From Spongilla lacustris (lineage: Eukaryota > Porifera > Demospongiae > Spongillida > Spongillidae): a stretch of 64,000 bases of DNA. Shown here piece after piece: positions 35,573-48,215 of this stretch (position 1 is its first letter; the number at the start of each line of letters is the position of its first letter). The translations under genes were made by a program, and so were the position numbers. Under the pieces are notes generated by a model. That model did not search any database and was not told where the DNA came from. It saw nothing but the letters and a program-made list of their open reading frames with translations. The stretch spans positions 894,501 through 958,500 of the forward strand of contig OX442421.1 of assembly GCA_949361645.1 (NCBI GenBank). The letters are read 5' to 3'.

Positions 35573-35984
35573 CAACTGATTCACTTTCTCCACTTAATTT
35601 ACAAAAAAAACTCATTCTGCTACAGTAATATCGAAAAATAAATGAATTGTTAATGGTAGATCGAACAAACACCTACATGTAGCCTTGTAGGCAAAAAGTG
35701 CTGTTTTAGCCTACGTGTAGGTGTTCTATTGCAACCTATGGTCCTTGCATTCAATACCATATAAAATGTTGAACTTGAATAATGTAACATCATAAGGCTT
35801 CGTTTTTAATTTGCTTTGGAGCTCATTCTACCATTGGCTCTTTAGATACACAATTAAGATGGAGGAGTGTACAAAAATTGCCTACAATTCCTAATGAAAG
35901 GTAGGAAATCGTGTTCCTAATGAAAGGTAGGAAATCGTGTGTGTTCGCTGTGTACATTGGCCTATATATTATTGTATGGGATAG

Positions 35985-36684
35985 ATGGCCCTTCGTTTAT
36001 AATAATAAAATCTTATAATATTTGAATCATAATAACTTCTGAACGGTTAAGGCTATCGACTTCCTATTGTCAACACTGCATACCACACCACCGGGTTCAA
36101 ACCCGCCATAACTTTCTGTAGGAGTAATCAAATCGCTTCAAATTCGGTTTGTAGGTAGAGAGGCCCTATATCTATCTATTTGTTCTGTTCGTTAATTTTT
36201 ATCCACCCGTTACGGAGATACAGTTGAACAAACTATGTGCACATTTTCGCGCTCGATTTGCACCACAGATTTGGGCAAATTGCATTCCGCTCAATGTATG
36301 AGGAGGCGGGGATTATAACATTGGCGCGAATCAAGCAGGAAAACGTGCACGAAGTTTGTTCAACTGCATCTCCGTAACGGATGCATAAAAATTAACAAAC
36401 AGAACAAATCGATAGATATAGGACCTCTCTACCTACAAACCTAATTTGAAGCGAATTGATTACTCCTACAGAAAGTTATGGCGGGTTTGAACCCGGTGGG
36501 GTATCGGATGTTGCAATACTGGCACGGAGCAAGTGCAAGACCCCAAAATGTAATTTACCGTAGAGAAATGGTGTGGTACGAAGTGCTGAAAATAGGAAGT
36601 CGATAGCCTTAACCATTCAGAAGTTATTATGATTCAAATGCAAAGCAATTTTATAAGATTTTATAATCATAAACGAAGGGCCAT
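35985..36684. mobile_element. 700-bp foldback element (left arm)
   Basis: Starts ATGGCCCTTCGTTTATAATA and ends with its inverted counterpart. The arms of roughly 300 bp are imperfectly complementary, including CGGGTTCAAACCCG and CCATAACTTTCTGTAGGAGT blocks, around a loop of about 60 bp. The right arm has an extra insert of about 90 bp near 36,505-36,590. Complementarity continues outside as ATGGGA/TCCCAT, so the true edges may be slightly further out. The mirror copy is at 55,951-56,650. Confidence 0.8.
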
Positions 36685-39600
36685 TTTCTTGGAAACTGTC
36701 CCATATGATGTATGTATTCCTTCACTCGCTGTATACCATTTAGTGAATCCAAGTCAAGGAGCTAACTATTGCCTTGGTGAGGACATGACCCATGCTGCAT
36801 GGACAGTCTGGCCAGTATGTGTGCGTGGAGCTTTGAGCACCCCTTAGTAGAATTTACAGGGTTTCAAATATACAGGTTGCTTTTTTCAGCACGCAGGTAG
36901 CCCAATACTTATACCTGCACTTGGTGCAGGTGAACATTCTAGCGGTTAATATGCATGCAGCATAAACAATATGCATGTGCGTAAGTAATAAGCTACATGG
37001 CATGGTTAAAAAGTACTGATATGCATGTACGCAAGCACAAGTGAGTACCCACAAGAGTGCTGTCTTGTTCACATTAAAGTTACTCGCAAGTGCTGTCTCG
37101 TTCACGTTTAGCAACTTTCGTCCACACACTTAATAACTCAAAGGTGGACCACATGCCCTACACATCAAATTCATTTCGATACTCTTGAGGGAGAATATCA
37201 CACAATTGCACAAATGATGATACCTCACACATGCATCATATACAATATATCACATAGCTTCCCCACACAGAACACTTACCATCCTCATATCCACAACAGT
37301 CCCACACACACAATCACTCAGTGGGCATCAACTTGTGTTGTGTAGCCTGACTTTGATGCCCTCTGAAAGTTCACAATGCTGTAGGTGGATCCCATGCCCT
37401 ACACTGACACAGCATCAAATTCATCTCCTAAGGGGGGGGGGGGGGGGGGAAGAGATTAGGATGACATCAGACCAGAGATAGCACACAATGATAGTTGCAT
37501 GTGCTTCTACCATGCAACCCACATTGCTCATCAATGTCATACAGCCTCCCCAAACTGAAATAGAACACCTAACTTCCAAACAACACAGAAATGATGTAAT
37601 CAACTATGTGTTGCATTGCATGGGTAATGATCAGCAGATGCTAAGCTCAGAAACCCTACTGCTACGTGCAGTACACTAATAGTGCAGCACCTTACATACT
37701 GATAGTGAAATTAATGAAGGGGAATAATGCACGTAAATCAAGGTGATACCACGTGTCTTCCCTCCCGCTCTCTCTAGCTCTCCCCATTTCATCTTTCAGA
37801 ACAACCACTGTCTCTTACATGCGCTTGACTTACGTCATAGCAAAGCCACATCCATATTGAGCCCTGATGTTGCATGTGATCAGATCCAAAAACAAATCTG
37901 AGCCCCTTTCCTCGTCATCTGTTAATATTAAACACGTTAATACCAATTACGTCGCTGTGAGCTCGGGTTTCATCATGTACCGTCTTAATGATGACTCCAA
38001 ATTTCCACAACGGAGTATTTCTGCAGTGTTCAAGTGCTTTTCGCACCCTGGTCTGCCAGGTCGGACTGCGAGCGTTTGTTGTTGTCGCGACGCCATTTTA
38101 ATACGCGCACGTGGCTTTGTGGTCTACGGTGAATTCATTTGATACTGGTAAGTAGTTTCGGATAAAACGTTGAACAGTTCATGTCATGACTGATGTCAAA
38201 CGTTAACAACTATGGAGCAAACTTGCTATTTAAAGTTTAGGCAAGTTTCGAAGCAATGTAAGAAGATGATTTTTTAAAAGGCCTTGAATGAGCCGGTGTC
38301 ATAGATTCATAGTCAGTACTAGTAGCTAAACGCTGGCCAATAATTCGCGCCAAGATAAATAATATCACAATCTACTTGCTACTTACACAGATTGATAATT
38401 AGTGCACATCCATGATGGAGGAACACTTTTTTGCTGAATGCACCTGAAATGGTACTGACCACTGTTGGAATTTGTATTACATTGTATTCTGGTAACCTAC
38501 TTGTGCATATTAATATATTACATTTATTTCAAAGCTGGGAAACCTTTTATGCAACCCCAATATGATATGGGTATGAAGTGGTGGACTGGTAGTATTTTCG
38601 TATCACACACTGTACTCAGCAAGTGGAGCTCTTGTTCTTTAAATTCTCACCAGTTGAAAGCATTACTTAGCACATACACGAGCATTTCATTAAATATATA
38701 TATATAATGCATGGCTGAAATCTGATATGAGAGTTTGAAATATATTGAGATAAATAGGATCCATATTGTCTGAGTAATGTCACATAAACACAAATTCACA
38801 TTGTTTGTCGTGCCTGGCATATATACTTCAGGAATAAGGTTATATAATGCAAAGGTTATTCCCAAACTAATTACTTGGATGTCCTTTTACTACCCAAGCC
38901 TGTTCAGTGATACGAAGATAGAAATATTGCAACCTGTACCGCCTAAATCCCCCATGTTGCATGGAGTGTTAATTGGACAAGTGGCGAAGATGGACCTTAA
39001 GCTTACATGTAATTACTGATCAGTTACGGAAAGTACACACACGCATTGGAAGTAATTGCCACTTACTGTTGTTACATCCTCTGACAGTGTTGATTGGTAT
39101 ATAGGTATATGATTTATAAATTTAATAATCTATATTGCTTGTAAGCATCAGCTTTCCTTGACCAAAAATGTAGCCAGTATGTCCCATTCAAACGGTACTG
39201 AATAATATTATAAGAAACATTTGGATGCAGAAATTTCACCGCCTGCCTTTACTTAGCATGATATGTGTCCCAATAATAGATTAATATGCCTTCTGCACTT
39301 CACCTTATCGGCTAAAGATTAGCAAATTATAAAAAAGATTGTGAGCTGATTAACTAATAAAGATAGTGCTTTTTTATTATTGAGACACGTACTTCAGTAA
39401 TGAGCTATCATTATCATCACTGTTCAGCTGTGCAGATGTTATTAGTTTGGATGACATAATGAGAACGCTGTAGGCAGGAAGAACAGTATAGGAAAACAAT
39501 CGGGCGAGTCATCCTAGTGTGGAATGTAGTTACATTCTATACGGGGGGGAGGGGGGGGGGGGGGGAGGACAATTTACCCTCATGACCTATACAAGTTTCG

Positions 39601-39740
39601 TAACGTATAGATGTCAGTTAAATTCTGAACTAACTCGTAGGCCAAGGAATTAAATGTGTCCCAGGACAGTTTGCTCTTCACCACGAATTGATGTGCCCTA
39701 TGATTTCAATATGAACTGCCATAACATAAATTAATACATC

Positions 39741-39819
39741 AAGGACAGGAATGAGCAGTATCACAATCAATGTTTATGAGCTATAAACATTGATTGTGAT
39801 ACTGCTCATTCCTGTCCTT
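39741..39819. repeat. Perfect 37-bp hairpin (left arm)
   Basis: Arms 39,741-39,777 and 39,783-39,819 are perfect complements (AAGGACAGGAATGAGCAGTA...) with a 5-base loop GAGCT. The mirror copy is at 52,816-52,894. Confidence 0.92.
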
Positions 39820-39887
39820 GCTGCGGACTATGTATAGTTTGAAATCAAAATTTACGGCACAATGTCGGACCGCTTACTCCGTTGGGG

Positions 39888-40036
39888 GACAATTTACTCT
39901 AGAGTAAAATGTCCGGTTAGGACAATTTACTCCGGAGTAAAACCTCCGGTTAGGACAATTTACTCCGGAGTAAAACGTCCGGTTAGGACAATTTACTTCG
40001 GAGTAAAATATCCGGTTAGGACAAGTTACTCCGACG
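39888..40036 (+). repeat. 33-bp minisatellite with palindromic cores (left arm)
   Basis: About 4.5 units containing GGACAATTTACTCCGGAGTA. Each unit carries the self-complementary TTTACTCCGGAGTAAA or a one- or two-base variant. The spacing is a multiple of three, which explains the 60-codon open frames. The mirror copy is at 52,599-52,747. Confidence 0.92.
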
Positions 40037-40095
40037 GACACTTTCCTCCATGACAGCACTATATGTCAAAGCATGTGTACATAAAAGAGGTGTAT

Positions 40096-42185
40096 CGAGC
40101 CTACATTTCAGCGATTTCAGAATGGAACAATAAAAATTTGAGATTTCTTTGTGAATGAGGAATAATTATAAAAAATATAAAAAAACTTGTCACCATGTTT
40201 TTGGTCTTATAATGATCGTCCTAGACCAAAATTTTTGGTGCAATTAAATAATTCATTTTAGATACTATCCCCCTCCCCCCCCCAAAAAAAAAAAAAAAAA
40301 AAATTGTAATGTCATAGCTATATCCCATGGGCATCACATTTGACCCGACTGGTAGGGATGAGTCTCCATTCATTAAAAAAAAACCTTTAGCAAGCATGGA
40401 GTACTTCTATAGAGCACTAACTTGAGATGTCAAGCATGCACTTCTAGCTGCTAGATTTACTGCACTTCAAGCTGCTATAGGATGGAGTATAAAAGACTGC
40501 GAAACAATGGTCTAACAATAATAAAGCCCTATATTTAGCAAGTTGTACTTTATCATAAGCTACATATAGGATAATTTTGAAAACTTTCTAAAGCCGCGGA
40601 ATGGTTTTGTACTTACTTGTATATGTTATCAGTTGGGAACAATTCCATGCAAAAAGATCCATCAACAATAAAAATGTAGAATTGATTCTTCTCAATTGAG
40701 CTGGGTCCATGCATAGATCCTGTTCAGTTATAATTATGCCAACATGATCTCGAGCCATTGTCCGTTTCTCTTTGTCATGTGCATTGTTTCTAGACGTGTA
40801 GTTTACTTATTGCTAAGATTGTGTGTTCAATTTATGTGTGCATTTCCATTGTATCTTAATGGTGTCATTGTGAGGCCTTTTCATAATCACCCCCAATTAT
40901 ACAATGTATTCACTTGTTTTTTCACCCGGCACAATTGTCTAGTAACAGTTTGCAAAGCTGACATTAATATTTAATCACCGGTTCACTTATCTGTCAACAA
41001 ATTTATCACTGCAAAGCTGACAAATGCAATGCTATGGTTGTTAAGAGGATGAACGTAAGTCGTGCTGTACACCATCTGCTATGGAAGGTACTGTGTCGAA
41101 CCGAGTCATAATCATCATTTTATTGTTTGGAAACAGAAAGGGGACCATTTCATATACATATTCAAATCCTCCTGCAATGTATACATGTATAAGATAATAC
41201 ATTATGCACTATACGATGCAAAGTAATCATACGCATGTAACACGGGATGTAAGATATCTATTTTATTATGCATAATTTAATTGAAACAATGATACTGCAT
41301 GTTAATATTACATACATTTGCATGCGAAACACGGTCACTGAAAATTTTATATAGGACTATATGTTTTTCAGTGTATCATGGCCCTTGCTTTCGCACTGAC
41401 CAGTGTCAAATTCATCATATACATGTGGGAGTCGGACAACAAAGACCTCACAGCAAATCTGGTGCATGGCCTAAGTGAAGTATATGTTGAGCCTTGATAG
41501 CAAGTAGGCTGCATACATCTACACAGCGCCATTGGGATACAAACCCTGCAGGTTATAAGCTCGCTGTAATTCTAGTCACATCTCAAAAGTTTTACTTTGG
41601 TGTTTATTCCACATACAATTAAATATTATGCTGCATGCATTATCAGCTAGCAGCTAGAAGTACAGTTCATCCTAGCAGCTTGAAGTGCAGTGCATCCTAG
41701 TAGCTAGACTAAAGTGCATCTCAGAAGTATACCTCCATGCATGCTGCAAGGGACTGATGAAGGTTTTTTGAATTTGAATTAATGAATGAGACTCATACCT
41801 CAGAGTATACCAGTCAAGAGAATTATCTATAGCTATGACATTAAAAGTGCTATTTGGGGGTAGTATCTAAAATGAATCATTTAATTATAGAGACCAACAA
41901 ATTGGCAATTGTGGTCTAGGGTTTGATGATGGAGCAGCAATCAATTCCTGTACACGGACAACAAAGTGACATTTTTATCATGTTCTCAGTAATAATTATT
42001 TATTATGATGCATATTGAACTTTGTGTACTATTACATGTATTGTGGATTCTAAAAAAATTTTTTACAAACCAAGAGACCAAAAAATTAGTGACAAGTTAA
42101 GAATAAATCATCATTCACATGCAGAGAAACCTCAGTTTTTGAATTATTCCATTCGACAATCGCTGAAATGTAAATGTAGTCATGC
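40096..42185. repeat. Older diverged inverted repeat inside the element (left arm)
   Basis: About 40,096-40,490 and 41,630-42,185 match as inverted, diverged copies. Shared landmarks are CATTTCAGCGATT, ATTCATTTTAGATACTA, AATGTCATAGCTATA and CTTCTAGCTGCTAG. The mirror copy lies at about 50,450-52,539. Confidence 0.7.
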
Positions 42186-43765
42186 ATATATTGCCTTGAT
42201 TACTCCTTCCCATATTTAGCCTCCTCATTCATCAGTGTTTTCAATAGTGCAACCACTGGCACTATAGTAGAGGAAGCTTCAGATATCTTACTGTATTTGT
42301 ATTCTACAAGAAGCCATTATTTCATACAAGGTAGATAGATTTGGGGTCTCCATTTAATGTTAATATGTTCTTTTACAAGGCCAAGACACAATAAAATGTT
42401 TTGTATCCATATATCTAATTTCTGGTGTTGTTTCGGAAATATTGAGTGATCACTCCAGGGAATTGTATTGTAGCTAGTGCTGCCGCGATATGGTTCTTTG
42501 CCGATATCGTCTATATCGCGATATATCATTGTCGAATTATTTGTCAATGATCACAGTTTTCAAGTTGAAGCTGCGTTGTTGGTGACACAAGAACCAACAC
42601 ATAAACCGTCCTCAGTATCATGCTGTGGGGCTGCATGCAGGGGAGAGGGATGGAGATACCGTATAGAGTAGTGAATTCTATTTCTCTTATGTTACCAAAC
42701 TGCATGGTATAGTATCTAGCTATCTTAGCCTTGACTGCATGTGCCTTCAGAACGGCTTGCTCCACGGCATGGTTATATACACCAGAAAAGAAATAATGGA
42801 TCCACTTTATTTTAAAATCCTCTGTAAAATTACTGTGTAATTGCATGAAAAAAGTGATTCCCAAAATGAATTTACAGTCAATGTAAAGTGGTTTGTATTG
42901 TAATTTTGCCCCTATACACATGATGTACAACACCCAGGCCCCCTCCCATGAAAAAAAAAGGAAAGAAAAAAAGGCAGTGTTTAACGATAGTATCTCCACA
43001 ACCATGAACTTTTACGTGACAATATTTCATGCAGGAAATAATATGGTGAAAAAAAAAGGTTTCATTCATGCACATGCATTTTCTTTCTCCACAATCTACT
43101 AGTAACATTTCAACGTTCACTTACAATCTACTACTAACAAATTGCAAAGCTGTCATGTACAAGTCAATTCGATGGTTACAACTGTGGTCAAGAGGGTGAA
43201 CAGTTTCCTGCAAGTCACCATCTGGTAAAGGAGCTATAGATTGAATATAAGGTACTGTGACTTCATAATCATCATCATTTCTGGAAACAGCAAGTGGACC
43301 ATTCCAGTCGATACCATAAGTATTCAAATCCTCCTGCAAAACAATATATAATTCACATAATCATGTGTGTAAGTATATGTACCAAATTTATTTTCCTCCA
43401 AGTCATATCTGTATACAGTATAGCTGGGGTAAGCATATTATTGTGCGGGCAAGTCTTAGTAACCAGCTATTAGGCATACAATATATTACCTGTATGGTGT
43501 TGATAGCAACACCATACAGTAAAGTCATATAGATTTGGCATGCAGCTTCAGAGCTCTGCAGCTGCATGCCGAAACTATATGACTTTAGAGTGTACATTCA
43601 AATAAAATTCTACATTCATCAATCAAGGCCATGCTACATGCTGATGCGAGACAGTAGAAAGGACTTCACAGCAAGTCGGGTAGCCTAACGTTGAAATGAA
43701 GTATTTCAGTCAAGTCTTAACCACAGGCATTGCCTGCAAGTTATAAGATTGCTGCACATATGCTG
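40990..43765 (-). repeat. Direct duplication of the integrase 3' region (left arm)
   Basis: About 40,990-41,580 is a degraded, same-orientation copy of about 43,121-43,765. It has the counterpart of the GAGGATTTGAATA exon start (near 41,175) and of the GCAAGTTATAAG region (near 41,555). The degraded copy lost its reading frame. Confidence 0.65.
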
Positions 43766-44419
43766 AGTTCTGCTAACAAACACACAACTATTAGGTAGGT
43801 GTGAAACATCAGACACCTATAAGCTATCTGGTTTATATAGTGTTGTGTGCTTGTGTCTTGTTTTTAGTGATTTTAAAATGTATGCACAATTTTTCCAATA
43901 TCAAAAATGCCATACCTCAGGTATGCTTTCTGTAATAGATTCCCCACTGATCCATAACTGGCATGGTGAAAGGTTGCCTTCAGAACTTAGAAGATGCTGA
44001 TTCCATGCCTCCTTAAATACTTGTAAGCTATTATCGATACAACTTAAAAATACATAATGGAGACAACAGACATGACTTCATTTTCACAATCTAGCAGCCC
44101 CTCCTCTTCCATGGTATAGAACAGATTGTGTGCACAGTGTAAACTCATCTCTCCATAACCTCTCAATACACTGATTGTGGACACTGACCAGTAATAAAGC
44201 TACCTGGTCCATGTAATGGATGTTGTAGCATTAGTTGAACAACTTCTGTATTTTCTCCACCTCTGTCTGCATGGATTCCGGTTGGTAGCCCAAATTCTCT
44301 TACAGATGCAAGAAACAACTGCACTGAGAACTGTGTCTGCTCGATTGTTATTGGAGCAATGTAGGTATATAATTCGACGACTATAGCCATCAATGCCTCC
44401 ATGAATAACAAACCACCAG
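43121..44419 (-). pseudogene. Decayed integrase core, left arm
   Basis: Same broad family as the spliced gene at 27.5-29.2 kb but a different lineage. The first part opens after TTTTCAG with VIHGGIDGYSRRIIYL and CSNNNRADTVL. A frame change follows, then REFGLPTGIHADRGGENTEV with the second Asp. Another frame change leads to SVHNQCIERLWRDEF with the Glu; two further changes precede the WISGES region. A last exon (43,121-43,333) carries YGIDWNGPLAV and HRIDLY. At least three or four frameshifts are present, so no integrase can be made. The mirror copy is broken at the same places. Confidence 0.8.
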
Positions 44420-45694
44420 CTGAAAATCAATGATATCTACATTATAATTATATAAAACATTTGGACATTCTACTAAATTGTGGCATTACATGTAGGATCC
44501 CAATAATTTATTTTGATGTCCACCAAGTTTCCTAAACAATACAGATTGCAATATTGGAAACTTGGACGACCTGGCAAAACTCCAAGTTATAGAATTTTTT
44601 AAGAAAGGCAAGAAAGAGAAATGGTACTTTTAAAGATATTCTATTTCAAAAGTGCCACTTTTGCATGTGTGTATAATATTTATATATCACTGCATTTTAC
44701 CAGGCAAGTGCCATCATAAATCTAATGAGAGCTCTGCTAAGGATGCAATCAAGGTGTTTGTATACAAATATGTGTAACTCAGTTAACACCACATGTTATT
44801 GTGCATGCAGTTACATGTACATATGTTACTGCACAGTTGTGTACACATGAACATGTAAGGATGGGTGTGACGTCCTAGTCAAAATGTTCCTCCTCCCTCC
44901 ATGCTAGCAGGCTGAACTCTCTCCATCCCCCTGCGCCTCAAGTACAGCAGTGTGCGCCAGAACATTACTTAATATGACTGTGGCAGCTGTGGTGTTGATG
45001 ACTTCATCAAGATGACTCCAGGCAGCTAATAGTACCACCTTCCAGTTTGGAACAGAGGTACATGTACATCCAGTCATGTACATACATGAAAATTAAAAAT
45101 CCAAATTTTATTATTGTCCTGTTTTCATCCCTCCCCCTCATGACCCCTCCCTCTTGTGGTCCCTTCCCTCCCTCTCTACCATTCTTGACCCCTCCCTACA
45201 TCTCTCAACCACTCCCTCTGCTAATTTCTCTCCCTCATACTCCCCACCTACCATCAGACGTCTGTATAGAGGATTGCTGGCTAGCTCCAGGAAAATGGTT
45301 AGATGCCATCAGACGTATTGCTGTGATGGAACTCATTTTGCAGTTGCTTGCATATACATGCAACTAAAAATTTTTTAATGACACACAAAAATGTTAAGTC
45401 ACTTAAGTGTTCACAAACCCCTAACATATGTACTGTCACACAAACACATCTGTGTCGTCGTCAGGCATTCACCGGGTATAACAGAGAAGTATACTAGAAC
45501 ACGAGAGTACTAGGCCTAGTATTATTGTAGGTGGGGTGTGTCTGGTTATATACATGATCTGCATGGTACCGGTCTTATTGTTAAATTAGAAGATCGATGC
45601 AAAGTGAGCAGAGGTCCAAAGGACACGTCACTCTCGGGTTCTCATTGGTGCATGAGCTTAACGACAGTACCCTACGCATGTGTCAGTATGTACT

Positions 45695-46116
45695 ATGGTC
45701 AGAACGTACCGTTCTTACGTACTGTCGAATGCACGGAGAGGAGAGGAAGCTGAGCGTACAGCCGGCGCTCATAAGCATGGCTGATTATACACAATTAAGT
45801 AAAACGAATTCCCTGGATCCAAACACTGGTACGGAACGATGGCAATGGTATTATGCAATCACAAATAAACGGCTAAGAGGTATCATGTCTGTAACGGAGC
45901 TGTAACAGAACGTTCTTACCCAACGTACTGTTACGGAGCTGTAACGAGATGGCACCACCCAAATACGAAATGGCACCACCCAAATACGAGACGGCACGAC
46001 CCGAATACGAGACGGCACGACCCGAATACGAGACGGCGCGACCCGAATACGAGATGGCGCGACCCAAATACGAAAAGCGAGCGCGTGTCGAATTATGGCA
46101 GTGATCACCCCCCATA
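45695..46116 (-). repeat. Terminal inverted repeat, left copy, inner end
   Basis: Inverted copy of 29,636-30,046 with six instead of five 21-bp units, ending CCCCCCATA. Confidence 0.85.
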
Positions 46117-46122
46117 CACTTC
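46117..46122. repeat. Target-site duplication, right (CACTTC)
   Basis: Identical to 29,630-29,635. It marks the inner edge of the left copy's insertion. Confidence 0.75.
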
Positions 46123-46383
46123 AGGATCACCACGACGCAGCATACGCCCTGCCATTCAGCCAATTCCTGTCCCCCGACTCAAATTAAAAGTCCGTACCCA
46201 GACTCAAATTACAAGTCCGTACCCAGACCCAAATTTGCAGCGTGTACCCAGACCCAAATTGTTGCACGAACGCAAATCTCAAAGTTGGACTTTGCACGAA
46301 CGCAAAATTGGACTTTGCACGACCGCAAATGTGGACTTTGCACATCGCACCACCGCAAAGTGGCACTATGTAAGCAAGCATAT
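46123..46383. other. Palindrome centre: unique spacer with two short tandem arrays
   Basis: If the left copy is removed, this DNA is the natural continuation of 29,629. It contains about three repeats built on GTACCCAGACCCAAATT (46,190-46,260) and about four built on GGACTTTGCACGAACGCAAA (46,262-46,365). These may be subterminal repeats of yet another element. Confidence 0.7.
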
Positions 46384-46539
46384 TATGGGGGGTGATCACT
46401 GCCATAATTCGACACGCGCTCGCTTCTCGTATTCGGGTCGCGCCATCTCGTATTCGGGTCGTGCCGTCTCGTATTCGGGTCGTGCCATCTCGTATTCGGG
46501 TCGTGCCATCTCGTATTCGGGTCGTGCCGTCTCGTATTT
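46384..46539 (+). repeat. Extra solo terminus, 156 bp
   Basis: A copy of the element's terminus from TATGGGGGG through five 21-bp units breaks off at CGTATTT and is followed at once by the full terminus of the right copy. The end is thus tandemly duplicated at the centre. Confidence 0.88.
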
Positions 46540-46940
46540 TATGGGGGGTGATCACTGCCATAATTCGACACGCGCTCGCTTTTCGTATTCGGGTCGCGCC
46601 ATCTCGTATTCGGGTCGCGCCGTCTCGTATTCGGGTCGTGCCGTCTCGTATTTGGGTGGTGCCATTTCGTATTTGGGTGGTGCCATCTCGTTACAGCTCC
46701 GTAACAGTACGTTGGGTAAGAACGTTCTGTTACAGCTCCGTTACAGACATGATACCTCTTAGCCGTTTATTTGTGATTGCATAATACCATTGCCATCGTT
46801 CCGTACCAGTGTTTGGATCCAGGGAATTCGTTTTACTTAATTGTGTATAATCAGCCATGCTTATGAGCGCCGGCTGTACGCTCAGCTTCCTCTCCTCTCC
46901 GTGCATTCGACAGTACGTAAGAACGGTACGTTCTGACCAT
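46540..46940 (+). repeat. Terminal inverted repeat, right copy, inner end
   Basis: TATGGGGGGTGATCACTGCC start with five 21-bp units, one fewer than the facing end of the left copy. Confidence 0.85.
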
Positions 46941-48215
46941 AGTACATACTGACACATGCGTAGGGTACTGTCGTTAAGCTCATGCACCAATGAGAACCCG
47001 AGAGTGACGTGTCCTTTGGACCTCTGCTCACTTTGCATCGATCTTCTAATTTAACAATAAGACCGGTACCATGCAGATCATGTATATAACCAGACACACC
47101 CCACCTACAATAATACTAGGCCTAGTACTCTCGTGTTCTAGTATACTTCTCTGTTATACCCGGTGAATGCCTGACGACGACACAGATGTGTTTGTGTGAC
47201 AGTACATATGTTAGGGGTTTGTGAACACTTAAGTGACTTAACATTTTTGTGTGTCATTAAAAAATTTTTAGTTGCATGTATATGCAAGCAACTGCAAAAT
47301 GAGTTCCATCACAGCAATACGTCTGATGGCATCTAACCATTTTCCTGGAGCTAGCCAGCAATCCTCTATACAGACGTCTGATGGTAGGTGGGGAGTATGA
47401 GGGAGAGAAATTAGCAGAGGGAGTGGTTGAGAGATGTAGGGAGGGGTCAAGAATGGTAGAGAGGGAGGGAAGGGACCACAAGAGGGAGGGGTCATGAGGG
47501 GGAGGGATGAAAACAGGACAATAATAAAATTTGGATTTTTAATTTTCATGTATGTACATGACTGGATGTACATGTACCTCTGTTCCAAACTGGAAGGTGG
47601 TACTATTAGCTGCCTGGAGTCATCTTGATGAAGTCATCAACACCACAGCTGCCACAGTCATATTAAGTAATGTTCTGGCGCACACTGCTGTACTTGAGGC
47701 GCAGGGGGATGGAGAGAGTTCAGCCTGCTAGCATGGAGGGAGGAGGAACATTTTGACTAGGACGTCACACCCATCCTTACATGTTCATGTGTACACAACT
47801 GTGCAGTAACATATGTACATGTAACTGCATGCACAATAACATGTGGTGTTAACTGAGTTACACATATTTGTATACAAACACCTTGATTGCATCCTTAGCA
47901 GAGCTCTCATTAGATTTATGATGGCACTTGCCTGGTAAAATGCAGTGATATATAAATATTATACACACATGCAAAAGTGGCACTTTTGAAATAGAATATC
48001 TTTAAAAGTACCATTTCTCTTTCTTGCCTTTCTTAAAAAATTCTATAACTTGGAGTTTTGCCAGGTCGTCCAAGTTTCCAATATTGCAATCTGTATTGTT
48101 TAGGAAACTTGGTGGACATCAAAATAAATTATTGGGATCCTACATGTAATGCCACAATTTAGTAGAATGTCCAAATGTTTTATATAATTATAATGTAGAT
48201 ATCATTGATTTTCAG

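Larger units (their letters stand above)
29636..46116 (+). mobile_element. 16.5-kb TIR element, left copy
   Basis: Both ends are inverted copies of one terminus (29,636-30,046 and 45,695-46,116) and a matching 6-bp duplication flanks them, so this copy is a complete insertion. The interior is AT-rich while the termini are CpG-rich. Contents: a decayed integrase (43,121-44,419, minus), a piggyBac-like remnant (33.8-34.2 kb), an internal direct duplication (about 40.99-41.58 and 43.12-43.76 kb), and several foldbacks. No DNA polymerase B, packaging ATPase, protease or capsid-like frame was seen, so a Polinton is not supported although length and 6-bp duplication fit. It is probably non-autonomous now. 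The closest known class is unclear; I do not recognise the terminus. Confidence 0.8.

Noticed and set aside
45047..45378. 106-codon frame present in both arms (mirror 47,257-47,588)
   Set aside because: It is conserved only because the arms are identical; composition is proline-rich from CCCTCC words and no motif is present.
29636..46116. Polinton/Maverick identity
   Set aside because: Size, long TIRs and 6-bp duplication fit, but no polymerase B, ATPase, protease or capsid-like sequence was seen and the terminus does not resemble a Polinton end.
46085..46784. 225-codon frame with SYSGRAV repeats, and mirror frames at the other termini
   Set aside because: These are the 21-bp subterminal repeats of the TIR read in frame, continuing through the spacer.
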